DNA of 64,000 bases from positions 608,171 to 672,170 of the forward strand of contig NW_004450939.1 of assembly GCF_000321225.1 (NCBI RefSeq), in the 5' to 3' direction. The notes beneath the pieces were generated by a model. That model did not search any database. It was given only the letters and a program-made list of their open reading frames with translations, and was not told the DNA's origin. Each line of letters begins with the position of its first letter. Within the stretch, counting starts at the first letter, position 1. The translations under genes and the position numbers were made by a program. Of this stretch, positions 60,291-64,000 are shown piece by piece. The stretch is from Odobenus rosmarus divergens (lineage: Eukaryota; Chordata; Mammalia; Carnivora; Odobenidae).

Positions 60291-61565
60291 CCACCTAACT
60301 TACGGAGTCATTATATATTCATTTGAAGAAGTGGAAACAGAGAGCCTGGGGGCAGGAATGGGAGAGCCTAGAAATGTGCCTGGTGATTTGACCTTTGCCC
60401 TCTGTCAGGTAGCTTGATATGCCTGCTTCTCTGGTTCTCTCAGTCCTCCCGGTCTCTGAGGGCCTTATTTGGTGGGTACACCTCCTCCTCACACCGTGTG
60501 AGAAGTACATACCTCATACCAACCAAATGCATCATCTTATGCACTGCCCAACACTGGAGGGCGTACTGGAGGGCACGCTGGATGTGTCAGATTCATTGAG
60601 AGAGGAATGCCTATTACCGTCCTTTATGGATGGCCAAAGAGTAATTTTCTTGTGTCAGCTTTCCGATATAAATCTGAGTCCCCTTCCTCACCTGCCAGAA
60701 ATGTGATTCCATGGTATTTGCCAGGCACCGTGCTAGGCTTCGTATATTTTAAATGTTTGTAGAAATACTGATAGTACAATTGCTCACCTGTTTTTCCAAA
60801 AACCACTTGGCAAAGAATTCTTATCTTTTAAATATTAGGTTCAGTTCACTATTTCAGAGCATAACATTTCAGATTTGACTTAAGTAGGCATACTTCTGTT
60901 TCATACAGCAGGGATCTATTATTCCCAGTCAATCTGCTGACAAAGGAGTCTTTTGTCCAAGGGTTCATTTGAAAAGAGGTAATAATATATCCCTGATCTC
61001 TCTCTCTCTCTCTCATTTTAAACATCTTTCTCTTTTGTTTCATGCATTCCTTTTTGCTTAGATTTCACTGTGAAGTTCTTTCACGATATTACCACTTAGT
61101 ACTTTGTCTAAATTAATCTCTAGTTCCTTTTCTTCTTGTTGGGATTTCACAGTAAACCATAAAGTGTAAAAATACAACAATCCTTTCACATGCTTAGAAC
61201 CCAGGACTACAGTCTTTGGGCCTTTGAATAGAATATTCATTTAAAGAGGGGATCTTAGGCAATGTAGATTTCTGGATGTTTGTTTAGGGTAGGAAGAGAT
61301 CAATAGGAGATACTGAAAAAATAGCCTTTTCTAAATACTCTTTCCTTGAAATGTTTAAATGTTAACTAAGATCTGAGTGCTTGATTTATACTTAGATGTA
61401 TTTGATGTGAATGCTCACCAATTTCTACCCAAGATTCTTCATTCATAAAGCATTTATTATGCACCTGGTCTATGCCCAGCAGTCCTCTGGAATGCAAACA
61501 TGATCTAGTTGGGGAGATGAGAAGGTTCCTTAGTCGTTCCAGCATAGCACTCAGGTGAAAATAGG
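60291..61565. other. Unique intron with an L2 scrap
   Basis: Mostly unrecognised. A (TC)n run lies near 60997-61014. About 61440-61530 (aagcatttattatgcacctg ... gatctagttggggagatg) resembles antisense L2. Confidence 0.45.
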
Positions 61566-61580
61566 TGCTATGGGGATTTA

Positions 61581-62064
61581 TTTATTTTTTTTAAAAAAAC
61601 AAACTCTGGCCAGTTTTATTAAAAAAAATTTTGTGTGATTTACTTCTCACCAGTCTGTTCTGGTATGCTTCTAATGATAACAGAATCACCTGGATCAATG
61701 ATAGCTGGTGTGCATACTCAGTAGTATTTCCCACATGCTGTGCCCAATTCAGTATTATTGCCACTGTAGTGACGACCATCAGTTTTGGCCAGCATGGCAG
61801 AGTATTCTATTTCAGATGTCCTAAAGGCTGCGCAGTTGTTCGCGAGGATGACCAGTTTCATTTGCCGTGTCTGATCATTTTCAGAGTCTGCTTGTATCCC
61901 AGCATGTACTTTCCACTGTTGGTGACATGCTGGAGCCTAGAGTTGATCCACTCCAGCGACTTTTTCATCGTCTTTGTGGCCACCACCATCTTCCTGCCTT
62001 AGGTTCAGGATGGCGCCCACCGAGAGCAGCCGCCAAGATGGCCGGGAGCGAGAGAGGAAAGAGC
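61581..62064 (-). pseudogene. RPL30: Processed RPL30 pseudogene (full-length retrocopy)
   Basis: Read on the minus strand it is an intronless copy of ribosomal protein L30 mRNA: 5' UTR from a CTTTCC start, coding part 61989 down to the stop at 61640-61642, a short 3' UTR with AATAAA and a degraded A-tail at the left. Recognisable blocks include [41 protein letters not shown] and IPEQTGEK. Lesions: a one-base deletion after the GK codons that shifts the frame with an immediate TGA, a later Arg codon changed to TGA after the KYY residues, and one extra codon near the start. The perfect 15-base flanks tgctatggggattta (61566-61580 and 62065-62079) show L1-mediated insertion. It is antisense within the GAREM1 intron and cannot encode functional L30. 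Confidence 0.96.
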
Positions 62065-62079
62065 TGCTATGGGGATTTA

Positions 62080-63429
62080 AGGACTTCCTTAGCATCTGTT
62101 TTATCTTTCTAAACTTTTGATACTTTTAGTCAGTAAAGGAACTGGAAACCACTTGTAGATTAGTCAACCTGCTATGACAGCACATATTTGTTTTAACTTA
62201 ATCAGAATATTTTCCAAAAATAAAAATATCCCAGAGGCTTCAAAGGGAAGAAAACCTCCCTGATTGAGTTGGCATATTATAGATTCTGCTTCAAAGAATT
62301 AAGTTGCTTTCTTTACGTTCTTACACATTTTCAGAATACAGGCAGCTACTAAGCATGGATACTAGAGTTGCTATGCTGCCAGTTCATAGCCAAAGTGAGA
62401 TACAAGAGGGAGGAATGGAGAGTTAGTTCCTGGATCTTTATTCTTAGTAATGGTCAAATGGATGCATAACTGGAAGGCTGTGGAGTGACTTGCTTTCTAT
62501 GGTACCATGCCCATGATATCGCTGAAGTACTATAATGCTGACATTACTTCTCCTACTGATGGTAAATTCTAGGAAAGTTGTTTCATCTGTATTCCTCATA
62601 ATGTTTTTTGGCCATTAATCTAAATAAATTGTTTTTCTCTCTGCATTAGGGATACTTGATATCACCCCATCTAGAGCCATGAGCCTGATTTGGTTTCATA
62701 AATAATTTAGAGCCAAAGCTCATCATATATGTTAATTTAACCATGCAAATGTGAGCGAACATATAACTCCTACCTGTAATTAGATACAAATGAAGAGTTC
62801 TATTAAATGCGTGATAATATTTTTAGTGACTTTTTGAGTAATAATCTGGTCTTTATGAAGTAGACTTGGGTTGGTTATATAGCTTCTACAATCACAGACT
62901 ATTTGGGAAGCTTGAAATAAATTACCAGAAGCATAATATTGAGGAATGCTATTCCTCTAAATTTTGTGGCATTATTTTGAAGTAAAAAAAAGATACCAGA
63001 CATTGCTCAGATTTTAAAACCAGGAACCAGGCTTAGACAGTACTTCCTTACATAGACACCTTTAATACTATTGGTTTTTTAAAAAAATCAGAAATTCTTT
63101 TCCTTTTTGAACCTAGTTGATATATTTTGATTGAATAATGCAGGCACCACAATTCTTACTTTATTCTAATATTCCTGTATCATGTTAGCCTGAGTTTGGT
63201 TTGAAGTTACAGAGACCTAAAGGCAAAGACCACAGGTTGGCATGTTGCCCAAGATGGCAAAGACCAGGTCTCTTTTCAGTTGTTGCTATGTCTTGGACTC
63301 AGTTCTGGTCCTAAGTTCCCCTCAAAGTCCAAGATCGTCACTATCATTCCACCTCCAATAATCACATCCACATTCCATCTATCAGGAAGAATAAAGATGG
63401 AAAAGAGGGGACATTCTCTCCCAAACATA
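62080..63429. other. Unique intron
   Basis: No gene or named repeat recognised. Confidence 0.45.
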
Positions 63430-64000
63430 CATCTTGGTTGCCACTTATGTTCAGTGTTGTGCTGGAGACTCTAGCGAGGGGCATTAAGGAAAGAAAAACA
63501 AAAGAAAATATGGCATCCAGACTGGAGAGAAAGAAGTAAAACTATTTCTGTTTGCAGATGACATGAACTTGTATATAGAAAACCCTAAGCAATCTACAAA
63601 AAACAAGCCAAAACTGTTAAACTAATGAACAAGTTCAGTAAGATTTCAAGTTATGAAAGATCAATATATAGAAATCAGTTGTGCTTCTCTACACTAGCAA
63701 TGAACACTCCAAAAATGAAATTTAAAAACAGTTCTATTTGCAATACCATCAAAAGGAATAAAATGCTTAGGAATAAATTTAACAAAAGAAGTGCAAGCCT
63801 TGCACACTGAAAACTACAAAACCTCGTTGAAATAAAGATCTCAATAAATGCAAAGACATTCCATGTTCATGGATCAGAAGAGTTAATATTGTTAAGATGA
63901 CAGTCCTCCCCAAATTGATACATAGGTTGAACACAGTCACTGTCATCGAAATATCCTAGCTTGCTTGCTCTTTGTGGGGCAAAAATTGACAAGCTGATCC
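63430..64000 (+). mobile_element. L1 ORF2 fragment, sense, 5'-truncated, runs off the window
   Basis: From about ttgccacttatgttcagtg, the text follows L1 ORF2 through the reverse-transcriptase active-site region (tttgcagatgacatg, FADDM where the usual form is F/YADD), tcagttgtgcttctctacac, ggaataaatttaacaaaag and gacaagctgatcc. Frame is broken by small indels, so it is a dead copy. It is one of the less diverged L1 segments here and continues past 64000. Confidence 0.9.

Larger units (their letters stand above)
2845..64000 (+). other. GAREM1: GAREM1 intron 1 (5' part, runs off the window)
   Basis: Everything downstream of the exon 1 donor looks intronic: AT-rich unique DNA interrupted by interspersed repeats. 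No reading frame resembles the rest of the CABIT domain, and no gene was recognised apart from an antisense RPL30 pseudogene. That all of it is intron 1 is inference. The family gene is known to be very long with few exons, which fits, but a short second exon could have been missed by eye. Confidence 0.7.

Noticed and set aside
61591..62002. Open frames of 62 and 123 codons on opposite strands in the RPL30 copy
   Set aside because: They are out-of-frame or antisense readings of the processed pseudogene.

Overview
This window is nuclear DNA from a placental mammal, most likely a carnivoran of the bear, seal or mustelid group (Arctoidea). I count about 27 tRNA-Lys-derived Can-SINEs in 64 kb. 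Their heads read like the arctoid type, and I recognise neither the dog SINEC_Cf type nor the felid type. A carnivore-type L1 3' end lies near 504-620. Older MIR, L2, MLT1, Tigger and L3/CR1 relics are those expected in any placental genome. The species call rests on remembered consensus sequences, not on a search.

There is one real protein-coding gene, and only its first coding exon is recognised. A CpG island at about 1950-3050 holds the promoter, the GC-rich 5' UTR and coding exon 1 (2724-2844, + strand) of GAREM1, the GRB2-associated regulator of MAPK/ERK signalling. Exon 1 ends in a consensus splice donor at 2845. The remaining 61 kb is best read as GAREM1 intron 1. I did not recognise exon 2.

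Region by region: 1-1950 is upstream flank with an L1 tail, an old SINE and a MIR. 1950-3050 is promoter and exon 1. 3-11.8 kb is mostly unique AT-rich intron with a few ancient repeats. 11.8-28 kb is dense in SINEs, old antisense L1, an MLT1 LTR and a Tigger MITE. 28.6-31.4 kb has a second MITE and antisense L1. 39.5-45.3 kb is a heavily nested antisense L1 with at least four later insertions. 48-57 kb has SINEs, an L3/CR1 relic, a gap of 50 N inside a SINE, an inverted second MITE copy and another MaLR LTR. 61.58-62.06 kb is a full-length processed RPL30 pseudogene with a perfect 15-bp target duplication. 63.43 kb to the end is sense-strand L1 ORF2.

I found no CRISPR array, operon, mobile defence system or unknown multi-gene system, and none is expected here. 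The most interesting observations are structural: repeated use of one insertion target by successive retroposons (16.5 and 43.5 kb), poly(T)-only tracts flanked by direct repeats (23.7 and 43.9 kb), a tail-less SINE that keeps its target duplication (33.9 kb), an unclassified repeat present twice (15.1 and 16.9 kb), and an antisense bias of SINEs in the intron.
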